Assembly: GCF_000719135.1 (NCBI RefSeq)
Contig: NZ_JOEK01000012.1
Span: forward strand, 124,001-188,000
Length of the DNA: 64,000 bases
DNA from: Streptomyces avicenniae
Lineage (GTDB): Bacteria; Actinomycetota; Actinomycetes; Streptomycetales; Streptomycetaceae
Reading direction: 5' to 3'
The position numbers were made by a program, and so were the translations under genes. Positions 27,380 to 35,826 of this stretch are shown here, in pieces (the stretch's first letter is position 1; each line of letters opens with the position of its first letter). The notes below the pieces were generated by a model. It saw nothing but the letters and a program-made list of their open reading frames with translations. It made no database searches and had not been told where the DNA came from.

Positions 27380-27787
27380 GTGTCCACCAAGATCTTCGTG
27401 AACCTGCCCGTGAAGGACCTGACGCGTTCCAGGCGGTTCTTCACCGACCTGGGGTACGCGTTCAACCCCCAGTTCTCCGACGACAACGCGGGCTGTCTCG
27501 TGATCAGCGACGACATCTTCGTGATGCTGCTCACGGAGCCGTTCTTCAAGAACTTCACCCGCAGGTCCCTCGCGGACACGGCCACCACCGTCGAGTCGAT
27601 CGTCACGCTGAGCGCGGACAGCCGCGCGGCGGTGGACGAGCTGGCCGACCGGGCGCTGGCGTCAGGCGGCTCCGCGGCGATGGACCCGTTCGAGGAGGGC
27701 CCGATGTACGGCCGCAGCTTCCTGGACCCGGACGGGCACCACTGGGAGGTCATGTACATGGACCCGGCCGCCGTGCAGGGGGCCTGA
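27380..27787 (+). CDS. VOC (glyoxalase/bleomycin-resistance-like) family protein
   Basis: A 135-aa two-module VOC-fold protein. It begins KIFVNLPVKDLTRSRRFFTDLGY, has DDIFVMLLTEPFF in the first module and ends with FLDPDGHHWEVMYMD, where His and Glu in HHWEV sit where metal ligands are found in many members. Closest in pattern to the lactoylglutathione-lyase-like proteins that Streptomyces carries in many copies; the substrate is unknown. GTG 27380 has GAGAGG about 9 nt upstream. It is convergent with dxs. Confidence 0.85.
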   Translation: MSTKIFVNLPVKDLTRSRRFFTDLGYAFNPQFSDDNAGCLVISDDIFVMLLTEPFFKNFTRRSLADTATTVESIVTLSADSRAAVDELADRALASGGSAAMDPFEEGPMYGRSFLDPDGHHWEVMYMDPAAVQGA

Positions 27788-27811
27788 CGGCGGCCGGGGT
27801 CGCGGCGTGCG

Positions 27812-29719
27812 TCAGGCGCCGGTCGTCGCGTCCACCGAGCCGGTGAGGCGGGCGACCAGGCCGGTGACCTGGCGGGCGATGTCGGGCCCGGTGAGGCCGA
27901 CCTCGGCGAGCACCTGCTCGCGGCTGCCGTGGCCGAGGAACCGCTCGGGGACGCCGAAGTCGCGCAGCGGCACGTCCACGTCGGCGTCGCGCAGGGCCTG
28001 TGCGACGGCCGAACCGACGCCGCCCGCGCGGCTGTTGTCCTCGACCGTGACGACGACCCGGTGCTCGGCCGCGAGGCCGGGCAGCGCCGGGTCCACGGGC
28101 TTGACCCACCGGGGATCGACCACGGTGGTGGTGATGCCCTGGCTGTGCAGCAGCTCGGCCGCTTCGAGGCAGGCGGGCGCGAGGGCGCCCACGGACACCA
28201 TGAGCACGTCGGGGCGTTCGTCGCCGGAGTCCGCCCGGCGCAGGACGTCCATGCCGCCGACCGTGCCGACCGCCGCGACGGGCGCGCCGACCTTGCCGCG
28301 CGAGTAGCGCACGACGGTGGGGGCGTCCTTCACCTCGACGGCCTCGCGCAGTTGCAGGCGCAGCTGCTCGGCGTCGCGCGGGGCGGCCAGCCGCAGGCCG
28401 GGCACGCACTGGAGGATCGACATGTCCCACACGCCGTGGTGCGAGGCACCGTCGGGGCCCGTGATGCCCGCGCGGTCCAGGACGAAGGTGACGCCGCAGC
28501 GGTGCAGGGCGACGTCCATGAGCAGCTGGTCGAAGGCGCGGTTGAGGAACGTCGCGTAGACCGCGAACACCGGGTGGAGGCCGCCGGAGGCGAGCCCTGC
28601 GGCGGAGACGGCGGCGTGCTGTTCCGCGATGCCGACGTCGTAGACCCGCTCGGGGAACTCCTCGGCGAACTTCGCGAGGCCCACCGGCCGGAGCATCGCC
28701 GCGGTGACGGCGACCACGTCGGGGCGTTCGCGGCCGACGCGGACGATCTCGTCGCCGAAGACGGAGGTCCAGTCGGCGCCCGCGACCGAGACCGGCAGGC
28801 CGGTGTCGGGGTGGATGACGCCGACGGCGTGGAACTGGTCGGCCTCGTCGTCGCGGGCGGGCTGGTAGCCGCGGCCCTTCTCCGTCAGGCAGTGGACGAT
28901 GACGGGCCCGCCGAAGCGCTTGGCGCGCTGGAGGGCCGCCTCAAGCGCCTGGATGTCGTGGCCGTCGATCGGGCCGACGTACTTGATGCCGAGGTCCTCG
29001 AAGAGCCCCTGCGGCGCGATGACGTCCTTCAGGCCCTTCTTGGCGCCGTGCAGCGTGCCGTAGAGCGGGCGGCCGACGACCGGGGTCTTCTCCAGCATCT
29101 GCCGGCCCCTGGCGAGGAAGCGCTCGTACCCGGCGGTGGTGCGCAGCGTCGCGAGGTGGGTGGCGAGGCCGCCGATGGTGGGGCCGTAGGAGCGCTCGTT
29201 GTCGTTGACGACGATCACGAGCGGGCGGTCCTTGGCGGCGGCGATGTTGTTCAGCGCCTCCCAGGCCATGCCGCCGGTGAGGGCGCCGTCGCCGGTGACG
29301 GCCACGACCTGGCGGTCCTCGCGGCGCAGCTGGTACGCCTTGGCGAGGCCGTCGGCCCAGCCGAGGACCGTGGAGGCGTGGCTGTTCTCGATGGTGTCGT
29401 GCTCGGACTCGGCGCGGGACGGGTAGCCGGAGAGGCCGCCGCGGGCGCGGAGGGCGGAGAAGTCCTGGCGCCCGGTGAGCAGCTTGTGGACGTACGACTG
29501 GTGGCCCGTGTCCCACAGGATGCGGTCGGACGGCGAGTCGAACACGCGGTGCAGGGCGATGGTGAGTTCCACGACGCCGAGGTTGGGGCCGAGATGGCCT
29601 CCCGTCCTGGCGACCGCGTCGATGAGGAAGGAGCGGATCTCCCCGGCGAGCTCCACCAGTTGCTCAGGGGTGAGCCGGTCGAGATCGCGCGGTCCCGAGA
29701 TACCGGTCAGCAGGGGCAC
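27812..29719 (-). CDS. dxs: 1-deoxy-D-xylulose-5-phosphate synthase (Dxs)
   Basis: A 635-aa thiamine-diphosphate enzyme condensing pyruvate and glyceraldehyde-3-phosphate, the first step of the MEP isoprenoid pathway. The N-terminal domain has [16 protein letters not shown] and the TPP-binding [17 protein letters not shown]. The central domain begins around residue 318 with [14 protein letters not shown], and [18 protein letters not shown] is the hallmark loop. The C-terminal transketolase domain closes with [14 protein letters not shown]. The GTG start at 29719 is preceded by AAGGAGGAAC. Streptomyces often have two dxs copies; whether a second exists cannot be seen here. Confidence 0.96.
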   Translation of the reverse strand: MPLLTGISGPRDLDRLTPEQLVELAGEIRSFLIDAVARTGGHLGPNLGVVELTIALHRVFDSPSDRILWDTGHQSYVHKLLTGRQDFSALRARGGLSGYPSRAESEHDTIENSHASTVLGWADGLAKAYQLRREDRQVVAVTGDGALTGGMAWEALNNIAAAKDRPLVIVVNDNERSYGPTIGGLATHLATLRTTAGYERFLARGRQMLEKTPVVGRPLYGTLHGAKKGLKDVIAPQGLFEDLGIKYVGPIDGHDIQALEAALQRAKRFGGPVIVHCLTEKGRGYQPARDDEADQFHAVGVIHPDTGLPVSVAGADWTSVFGDEIVRVGRERPDVVAVTAAMLRPVGLAKFAEEFPERVYDVGIAEQHAAVSAAGLASGGLHPVFAVYATFLNRAFDQLLMDVALHRCGVTFVLDRAGITGPDGASHHGVWDMSILQCVPGLRLAAPRDAEQLRLQLREAVEVKDAPTVVRYSRGKVGAPVAAVGTVGGMDVLRRADSGDERPDVLMVSVGALAPACLEAAELLHSQGITTTVVDPRWVKPVDPALPGLAAEHRVVVTVEDNSRAGGVGSAVAQALRDADVDVPLRDFGVPERFLGHGSREQVLAEVGLTGPDIARQVTGLVARLTGSVDATTGA

Positions 29720-29821
29720 CGTTCCTCCTTGCGTCGGGCTGTTAGGACGGCCGTCCGTCGAGTTTAGTGTGACCGGCCTTCCACCGCGGCGTGAGGATCG
29801 CGGATACGTCCTCGGACGGAA

Positions 29822-29852
29822 CGACCCGGGCCACCGTGCGGTGCCCGGGTCG
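29822..29852 (-). terminator. Terminator of the xylFGH operon
   Basis: A 14-bp stem (29822-29836 with 29839-29852, one bulged C, very short loop) lies 45 bp beyond the xylH stop and upstream of the dxs start, in line with the end of the sugar-transport operon. Confidence 0.55.
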
Positions 29853-29896
29853 CTCTCTGCCCGTTTTCTACCGGGTCATGTGCGGCTGGTGCCGCA

Positions 29897-31126
29897 TCAT
29901 GTTCGTCCTGCGGACCGTTGGGTCTGCCGGGAGACGGAGTCGAGGACGACGGCGAGCAGCAGGACCGCGCCGGTGATCATGTACTGGATCTCGCTCGACA
30001 TGCCCATCAGGTTCAGGCCCGTGGTGATGGACTGGATCACCAGCGTGCCCAGCAGCGCCGACCAGATCCAGCCGCGTCCGCCGAACAGGCTCGTGCCGCC
30101 GATGACGGCGGCGGCGATCACGTTCATCAGGAGGTTGCCGGAGCCGAGGCTCTTGGACGCGCCACCCGCCTGGGCGGCGTAGAAGAGGCCGCCCAGGGCC
30201 GCGAGGGCGCCGCCGATGACGAAGACCGTCAGCCGGACGCGGTCCACGTTGATACCGGCGCGGCGCGCGGCCTCGGCGTTGCCGCCGACCGCGAAGATCT
30301 GCCGCCCGTAGGTGGTGCGCCTGACCATGAAGTCGGCGAGCAGCAGGACCACGAGGAAGATGACGAGCGCCAGGGGCAGGCCGCGGTGCTGGTTCAGCGT
30401 GTACGCCGTGATGAACGCCGCCGCGGCGACGAGGGCGCCGCGCAGGGCGATCTCGCTGGTCGGGCGGGTGGGCAGCCCGGCGGCCTGGCGGCGGCGCTCC
30501 TGCCGCCACAGCGCGAACACGTAGCCGCCGGTGACGACGGCGGCCAGGACGTAGGCGGCGGCGATGTCGCTGAAGTAGAAGCTGTTCAGGTCCCGTACGA
30601 AGCTGTCGCGCGGGATGTTGATCGTGCCCTCGTCGCCCATGACCCAGATCTGGACGCCGCTCCAGCCGAGGAATCCGGCGAGGGTGACGACGAAGGCGGG
30701 CACGCCGACTTTCGCGAAGAAGAAGCCGTGGACGGAGCCGACGACGGCGCCCGCGCCGATGGCGAGCACGATGGCGACGAGGTCGTTGACGCCGTTGCTG
30801 ACCGACAGGACGGCCCACAGGGCGGCGGACAGACCGGCCATGGAGCCCACCGACAGGTCGATCTCGCCCAGCAGCAGCACGAGCACGATGCCGACGGCCA
30901 TGATGCCGGGGCCCGCGATGTACACCGAGATGTTGGTGAGGTTGCGCGGCGTGAGGAACGAGCCGGTCTGCGCCTCGAACACGATCGCGATGACGATCAT
31001 GCCGATGATGACGGGCAGGGAGCCCAGTTCGCCGCCGCGCAGGCGGCGCCTGAAGTCCTCGACGTAGCCGGCCAGACCGCGTTCGCGGACCAGGAGCCGC
31101 GGGTCGGGTGCGAGGTCCTTACTCAT
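29897..31126 (-). CDS. xylH: Pentose ABC transporter permease (XylH-like)
   Basis: A 409-aa inner-membrane permease of the ribose/xylose (CUT2) family. About ten hydrophobic segments are present, along with the family loop AARRAGINVDRVRLTVFVIGG and a GEIDLSVGSMAGLSA motif (about 128-142) typical of RbsC/XylH. The start ATG lies inside the end of xylG (8-bp overlap, ATGAGTAA), so the two are translationally coupled. With XylF and XylG it imports a pentose, probably xylose. Confidence 0.9.
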   Translation of the reverse strand: MSKDLAPDPRLLVRERGLAGYVEDFRRRLRGGELGSLPVIIGMIVIAIVFEAQTGSFLTPRNLTNISVYIAGPGIMAVGIVLVLLLGEIDLSVGSMAGLSAALWAVLSVSNGVNDLVAIVLAIGAGAVVGSVHGFFFAKVGVPAFVVTLAGFLGWSGVQIWVMGDEGTINIPRDSFVRDLNSFYFSDIAAAYVLAAVVTGGYVFALWRQERRRQAAGLPTRPTSEIALRGALVAAAAFITAYTLNQHRGLPLALVIFLVVLLLADFMVRRTTYGRQIFAVGGNAEAARRAGINVDRVRLTVFVIGGALAALGGLFYAAQAGGASKSLGSGNLLMNVIAAAVIGGTSLFGGRGWIWSALLGTLVIQSITTGLNLMGMSSEIQYMITGAVLLLAVVLDSVSRQTQRSAGRT

Positions 31127-31910
31127 GGCTGTCCGAGCCGTCCTTCCGGGTCCGCCGGCGGGTCACCGCGTTGTCCGTGGCGCCGGTGATGGCGGCGATG
31201 ATGTCCTCGCCGGTGGTGGTGGCCACGTCGAAGACGCCGTTGTTGCGGCCGAGGCGCAGGACGGCCACCTCGTCGGCGACCGCGCGCACGTCGGCGATGC
31301 TGTGGCTGATGAGCACGACGGCGAGGCCCTGCTCGCGCAGCCGTTCGACGAGGTCGAGGACCTGCGCGGTCTGCTCGACGCCGAGCGCGGCGGTGGGCTC
31401 GTCGAGGATGACGACCTCGGGGGAGCCGACCAGGGCGCGCGCGATGGCGACGACCTGGCGCTGACCGCCGGAGAGCGAGGCGATGGGGATGCGCACGCTG
31501 GGGATGCGGATGGAGAGGCTGTCGAGCAGCTCGCGGGAGCGCTTCTCCATCGTGACCTGGTCGAGGACGCCCCAGCGGCGGACCTCGCGGCCGAGGAAGA
31601 GGTTGGCGACGACGTCGAGGTTGTCGCACAGCGACAGGTCCTGGTAGACGGTCGCGATGCCCAGGTCCTGCGCGTCGGCCGGGCGGGCGACGCGGACGTC
31701 CTTGCCCTTCCAGCTGATGGTGCCGGAGTCGATCGCGTGGACCCCGGCGATGGTCTTGATGAGGGTGGATTTACCCGCTCCGTTGTCGCCCACGAGGGCG
31801 GTCACGCGGCCGGGGCGTATCTCCAGATCGACGTCGGTGAGCGCCTGGACGGCGCCGAACCGCTTGGAGACGCCGCGCAGAGCCAGAACGGGTGCGGCGG
31901 TGGCGGTCAT
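31119..31910 (-). CDS. xylG: Pentose ABC transporter ATPase, single-domain (XylG-like)
   Basis: A 263-aa ABC ATPase. It has Walker A GDNGAGKST (about 42-50), Q-loop TVYQDLSLCDNLDV, signature LSGGQRQ and Walker B VVILDEPTAALG with the H-loop in LISHS. Classical XylG/RbsA proteins contain two fused ABC domains (about 500 aa); this one has a single domain and would work as a homodimer. ATG 31910 has AAGGAG about 12 nt upstream. An intercistronic hairpin lies between xylF and this gene. Confidence 0.88.
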   Translation of the reverse strand: MTATAAPVLALRGVSKRFGAVQALTDVDLEIRPGRVTALVGDNGAGKSTLIKTIAGVHAIDSGTISWKGKDVRVARPADAQDLGIATVYQDLSLCDNLDVVANLFLGREVRRWGVLDQVTMEKRSRELLDSLSIRIPSVRIPIASLSGGQRQVVAIARALVGSPEVVILDEPTAALGVEQTAQVLDLVERLREQGLAVVLISHSIADVRAVADEVAVLRLGRNNGVFDVATTTGEDIIAAITGATDNAVTRRRTRKDGSDSHE

Positions 31911-31979
31911 GGCAGGAGTCAGCTCCTTGGGGGGTGGCCCTCTCCCGGGAGGGCGCGGGTGCAGGACGCGGGTCCGGGG

Positions 31980-32016
31980 CACGGTCCGCCGCGCCGGGCG
32001 GGGGCGGCGGACCGTG
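31980..32016 (-). terminator. Intercistronic hairpin between xylF and xylG
   Basis: A perfect 13-bp stem (31980-31992 with 32004-32016, 11-nt loop) lies 20 bp after the xylF stop and 70 bp before xylG. Such hairpins usually let the binding-protein message accumulate above the membrane components, by partial termination or mRNA protection. Confidence 0.6.
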
Positions 32017-32035
32017 ACCGGGTGCGTGGGGCGGC

Positions 32036-33148
32036 TCAGCTGATGCCGGCCGCCGCGCAGGCGTCCGCGTACTCGGCGGTGCAGATGTCCTCGACGGTGT
32101 AGAAGCCGTCGGCGACCACGGTGTCCAGGATGTTGTCCACGGTCACGGCGACCGGGTCGAACAGGCGGGAGGGGATGCCGCTGTCGGTCGGGCTGTCGGC
32201 GCTGTCGGGAGCCAGGTCCGCGATGTCCTCGCCGCGCAGCAGCGCGACGGCGATCTCGGCGGTGGTCTCCGCCTCCTGCTGGAGGGCCTTGTAGATCGTG
32301 AAGGACTGCTGACCGGCGACGATGCGCTGCAGGCCCGCCAGCTCGGCGTCCTGGCCACCGACCGGGACGTCGGTGATACCGGCCGACTCCAGGGCGGTGA
32401 TGACGGCGGCGGCCATGCCGTCGTTGCCGACGTAGACGGCGTCGAAGCCGTCGTCACCGAGGGCCTCGATGGCGTCGGTCATGTCCTGGCCGGCGTCGGG
32501 GGCCTGCCAGCCGTCCACGTCCTGCTCGAAGACGACGTTGGCCGACTGGTCGATGACCGAGTGCGCGCCTTCCTTGAACATGGCGGCGTTCGGGTCGGTC
32601 GGGGAGCCGTTGATCATGACGACGTTGGCGCCCTCGGCGTCGGGGCCGAGCGCGTCCAGGAGCGTCTGGCCCTGGAGCTCGCCGACGCGGACGTTGTCGT
32701 AGGAGACGTAGGCGTCGATCGGGCCCTCGGCGAGGCGGTCGTAGGCGACGACGGGGACGCCCTCGGCCGCGGCCTCCTCCACCCAGGCGCTGGTGGAGGT
32801 GGACTCCACCGCGTCGAGGATGATCACGTCCACGCCCTGCGTGAGCATGGCGTCGAACTGCTGCTTCTGCGTGTTGACGTCCTCGCCCGCGTTGGAGTAC
32901 TGGACGTCACACCCCTCACACAGCTCGGCGATCTTGTCCTCGATGTACGGCCGGTCGAACGCCTCGTACCGGGTGGTGCGGTCCTCGGGCAGGAGCAGAC
33001 CTATGGTCCCGCTCTCGCTGCCGCCGCCGCCTTCGCCGCCTCCGTCACCGCTGTTGTCGTCGCCGCCGGCCTCGCCACAGGCGGCGAGCGCGACGGTCAT
33101 GACAACGGACGTGGCCCCGATAGCGGCAAATCTCATGTAACGACGCAT
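32036..33148 (-). CDS. xylF: Pentose-binding lipoprotein (XylF-like)
   Basis: A 370-aa extracytoplasmic binding lipoprotein of the periplasmic-binding-protein 1 family. The lipobox VALAAC gives lipid attachment at C24, followed by a Gly/Asp/Ser-rich linker (25-46). The mature domain has TIGLLLPEDRTTRYEAFDRPYIEDKI, then VDVIILDAVES, VVMINGSPTDPNAAMFKEGAHSVI and AVYVGNDGMAAAVI, all typical of XylF. ATG 33148 (MRRYMRF) or 33136 (MRFAAIG) are both possible. It heads the xylF-G-H operon and carries its own promoter region upstream. Confidence 0.92.
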   Translation of the reverse strand: MRRYMRFAAIGATSVVMTVALAACGEAGGDDNSGDGGGEGGGGSESGTIGLLLPEDRTTRYEAFDRPYIEDKIAELCEGCDVQYSNAGEDVNTQKQQFDAMLTQGVDVIILDAVESTSTSAWVEEAAAEGVPVVAYDRLAEGPIDAYVSYDNVRVGELQGQTLLDALGPDAEGANVVMINGSPTDPNAAMFKEGAHSVIDQSANVVFEQDVDGWQAPDAGQDMTDAIEALGDDGFDAVYVGNDGMAAAVITALESAGITDVPVGGQDAELAGLQRIVAGQQSFTIYKALQQEAETTAEIAVALLRGEDIADLAPDSADSPTDSGIPSRLFDPVAVTVDNILDTVVADGFYTVEDICTAEYADACAAAGIS

Positions 33149-33202
33149 GGTTGGCTTCGCCTCCCTCTCGGGCCGCTACTTTGCGGCCGTGGGTCGGCGA
33201 TG

Positions 33203-33251
33203 AGCTAACTCCTGGGTAACCCTTGCCGTCAAGACTTAAAGCAAGTGTCAA
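33203..33251 (-). promoter_or_regulatory. Promoter and possible operator of xylFGH
   Basis: Reading toward xylF, TTGACG (33232-33227), 18 bp and TTAGCT (33208-33203) give a plausible promoter with a leader of about 48 nt. A second TTGACA lies just upstream (33251-33246). The -35 region overlaps an inverted repeat, CTTGC (33222-33226) with GCAAG (33241-33245), enclosing an imperfect palindrome TCAAGACTTAA (33229-33239). This is a reasonable binding place for the adjacent ROK regulator. Confidence 0.45.
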
Positions 33252-33392
33252 CCGAACCGAGACTTTTGCGCTCAGGTGTCGCAGCCGTTTCGATCATGGC
33301 TTCACGGGGTAAAAGGCGGCCCCGAGGCCGTGGATACCCGGCGGTTCCCGGGGAATTCTGTTTACTTACCTTCTCTTTACTTCTTGTTGACG

Positions 33393-33410
33393 GGTCCGAC
33401 CGGTCGGACC
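33393..33410. promoter_or_regulatory. 18-bp perfect palindrome between rok and xylF
   Basis: GGTCCGACCGGTCGGACC is perfectly symmetric, starts 40 bp beyond the ROK stop and lies about 160 bp upstream of the proposed xylF promoter. As RNA it would be a 7-bp stem with a CCGG loop, so it may be the ROK terminator. As DNA it could be an operator. AT-rich direct repeats TTTACTT (33361-33367 and 33376-33382) flank it. Confidence 0.45.
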
Positions 33411-33449
33411 GGCGGGCCGCCCCTGGCCACGCCCCGCGCGGGGCGGATC

Positions 33450-34625
33450 TCAGTCGGCCGGGCCCAGCAGCAGGCCGTCGCCCATCTCCCGCAGGACGAG
33501 GGCCAGCGCCCCCAGGACCTCCGCCCGGCCGCCGAGCGCCCCGGTGACCAGCGAGAGCCCGCCGCCCGCGCTGGGGATCGCGTACCGCCCGACCGCGTCC
33601 CTGATCGGGCCGAGCGCGATCTCCCCCGCCTCGGCCAGGTCGCCGCCGAGGACGACGCGGCTCGGGTTGAGCAGGTTGCACAGCTGCGCGACGCCGGTGC
33701 CGATGTGGCGGCCGATGTCGGCGATCACCCGGCGGCAGCCGGGGTCGCCCTCCCTGGCGAGCTGCACGACGCGGTGCATCGTGAGGTCCGTGCCGTGGCT
33801 GTTGTGCAGCAGCGGCAGGACGTGCCGGGCGGCGGTGAACGTCTCCAGGCAGCCGCGGTTGCCGCAGCGGCAGACCGGGCCCGACTCGTCCAGCGTGATG
33901 TGACCGATCTCTCCCGCCGTGCCGCCAGGACCCCGGTAGATCTGCCCGTTGATCACCAGACCGGCGCCGACACCGCTGGCGACCTTGATGTAGGCCAGGT
34001 CACGCGAGCCGCGCCCGCTGCCCCAGACCAGCTCGCCGAGGGCGCCGAGGTTCGCGTCGTTGTCCACGTGCACGGTGACGCCGGTGCGCGCCTCCAGCTC
34101 CTCGCGCGGGCTGATCCCGCGCCACCCCGGCAGGATGGCGGTCGAGCCGAGCGCCCCCGTGTCCAGGTCGATGGGGCCTGGGACCCCCAGGCCTATGCCG
34201 ATGATCTTGCGGCGGTCCACCCCTGCCATGGTCAGCAGCCGTCCGACCAGCTTCTCGGCCCGGTCGAAGCCCTCGTCGGCCGAGGCGTCCACGTCGAACG
34301 GCTCGGCCTCCTCGGCGAGCACCTGGTGCGCCAGGTTCCCCACCGCGACCCGCAGGTGCGAGTGGCCGAAGTCCACCCCCACGACAATCCCGGCGTCCGT
34401 GGACAGCGAGACGCTGCGGGCGCGACGGCCGCTGGCCGAGGTCGTCCGAACGTCCACCGTGCCGAGGTCCTTCAACTCCCGAACGATGTTCGAGACGGTG
34501 GCGGCGGACAGTCCGGTGGTCCTGGCGATGTCCGCCTGGGTCAGCGAACCGGCGGCCCGGACCGCGCGTACGACACGTTCCAGGTTGGCCCGGTGCAGCG
34601 AGGACTGCGACCCAGGAGTCTCCAC
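33450..34625 (-). CDS. rok7B7: ROK-family transcriptional regulator (Rok7B7/NgcR-like)
   Basis: A 391-aa repressor. Residues about 10-70 form a MarR-like winged helix (LVRA.GSLTQADIARTTGLSAATVSNIVRELKDLG). The rest is the ROK kinase-like sugar-sensing fold with VVGVDFGHSHLRVAVGN, GIGLGVPGPID and DNDANLGALGELVWG. The zinc site is intact: GHITLDESGPVCRCGNRGCLE (His plus CxCGxxGC). GTG 34625 has GGAG 6 nt upstream. It sits between ngcEFG and xylFGH on the same strand, which matches what I recall for S. coelicolor rok7B7. It is expected to control one or both transporters. Confidence 0.9.
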   Translation of the reverse strand: METPGSQSSLHRANLERVVRAVRAAGSLTQADIARTTGLSAATVSNIVRELKDLGTVDVRTTSASGRRARSVSLSTDAGIVVGVDFGHSHLRVAVGNLAHQVLAEEAEPFDVDASADEGFDRAEKLVGRLLTMAGVDRRKIIGIGLGVPGPIDLDTGALGSTAILPGWRGISPREELEARTGVTVHVDNDANLGALGELVWGSGRGSRDLAYIKVASGVGAGLVINGQIYRGPGGTAGEIGHITLDESGPVCRCGNRGCLETFTAARHVLPLLHNSHGTDLTMHRVVQLAREGDPGCRRVIADIGRHIGTGVAQLCNLLNPSRVVLGGDLAEAGEIALGPIRDAVGRYAIPSAGGGLSLVTGALGGRAEVLGALALVLREMGDGLLLGPAD

Positions 34626-34714
34626 GGCTCACTCCACTTCCGTTTGCCTGGCGGGCACATCTGTGGACCCACCGGCCGCCCCGAGCATGGGTGGCGGGAG
34701 ACGGCGCCGCGCCC

Positions 34715-34720
34715 ACTATA
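34715..34720 (-). promoter_or_regulatory. Possible -10 box of the ROK gene
   Basis: TATAGT on the minus strand lies 90 bp upstream of the ROK start in an otherwise GC-rich gap. No good -35 hexamer is present (CCCCAT at the expected place), so this is a weak call. Confidence 0.3.
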
Positions 34721-34836
34721 TGAACTCAGGGCCCGGTATGGGGGAACGGAAGGGAAACCGGTTTCCCCCGGGCACGACGCCCTCGCGCCGCGCCCGGAGG
34801 CGCCCGGCCGGGGGCCGTCCTCCGGATCGTGTGGGG

Positions 34837-34916
34837 CCGGACCGCGTCGTCGGCCACGGTCGTCCGCGCGCGAGGGGACGACGCGGCGCGGCGCCGTGGC
34901 CGACGGCGCGGTCCGG
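34837..34916 (-). terminator. Long hairpin terminating ngcEFG
   Basis: The arms 34837-34859 and 34894-34916 pair over 23 bp with a single G-T wobble, and the 34-nt loop contains a further small hairpin (CGTCC 34861-34865, GGACG 34876-34880). It begins 22 bp past the ngcG stop and separates the importer from the ROK gene. Confidence 0.75.
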
Positions 34917-34937
34917 GGAAGATCCGGACGACGGGCC

Positions 34938-35813
34938 CTACCGGACCGCGCCCGCCGTGAGACCGGTCTGGACCTGCCGCTGGAAGGCGACGTAGACCGC
35001 GAGCACCGGGAGCATCGCCATGGACACGCCCGCGTACAGGGCGCCCCAGTCCCCTTCGTACCCCTGCTGCACCATGAGGGCCGCCAGCCCCTGGGGCAGC
35101 ACCGCGTCGTCGGGGTCGCCCACGTTGAGGACACGTGGCAGGACGAACTGGTTCCACTGGCCGAGGAAGTTGAAGATCCCCACGCTGATCAGGGCGGGGC
35201 GCGCCATCGGCATCATGATCTGGAAGAACGTCCGCGTGTGCGAGGCGCCGTCGAGCGTCGCGGCCTCCTGCACCGCGCCGGGGAGCGTACGGAAGAAGGA
35301 GACGAGGAAGAAGACGGTGAACGGCAGGGAGTAGGCGATGTAGACGAGGATCAGGCCCTGACGTGTGTTCAGAAGTCCAAAGTTGTCCAGGACGAAGAAG
35401 AGGGGCACGATCGCGAGGAAGACGGGGAACATCATGCCGCCGGTGAACAGCAGATGGACGGTCCGGTTGCCCGGGAAGGTGAAACGGGCCAGGACGTAGG
35501 CGGCCATCGACCCGAGCAGCATCGTCCCGGTCAGTGAACCGCACAGCACGATCGCCGAGTTGAGCGTGTACCGGCCGATGTCGGCGGACGTCCAGGCGTT
35601 CGAGAAGTTGTCCCAGGCGAGATCGGTGGGCAGGCCGAACGGGTCGGAGACCAGGTCGGTGTGCGGCCGGAAGCTGGAGACGACGACCCACAGCACGGGT
35701 CCGGCCGCGAGCACGGCCCACAGCACCAGGAACGAGTGGGCGAAGACGTTCAGCACGCCGCCGCCCGTGTCGGCGCGCCTCTCGGCGGCCTCGCCGGAGC
35801 GGGTGTTGCTCAT
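34938..35813 (-). CDS. ngcG: Sugar ABC permease NgcG (MalG-like)
   Basis: A 291-aa inner-membrane permease with about six hydrophobic segments. The EAA loop that docks the ATPase is EAATLDGASHTRTFFQIMMP (about 180-199). Typical CUT1 features include VVVSSFRP near the first helix. It follows ngcF by 13 bp and ends the operon. No ATPase gene is present; importers of this type in Streptomyces share the MsiK ATPase encoded elsewhere. The name is assigned by gene order with ngcE and ngcF. Confidence 0.85.
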   Translation of the reverse strand: MSNTRSGEAAERRADTGGGVLNVFAHSFLVLWAVLAAGPVLWVVVSSFRPHTDLVSDPFGLPTDLAWDNFSNAWTSADIGRYTLNSAIVLCGSLTGTMLLGSMAAYVLARFTFPGNRTVHLLFTGGMMFPVFLAIVPLFFVLDNFGLLNTRQGLILVYIAYSLPFTVFFLVSFFRTLPGAVQEAATLDGASHTRTFFQIMMPMARPALISVGIFNFLGQWNQFVLPRVLNVGDPDDAVLPQGLAALMVQQGYEGDWGALYAGVSMAMLPVLAVYVAFQRQVQTGLTAGAVR

Positions 35814-35826
35814 CGCGTGGTTCTCC

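Noticed and set aside
33393..33410. The 18-bp palindrome as a DasR element
   Set aside because: GGTC and GACC half-sites are present but their spacing is one base off the dre pattern, so I list it only as an unassigned palindrome.
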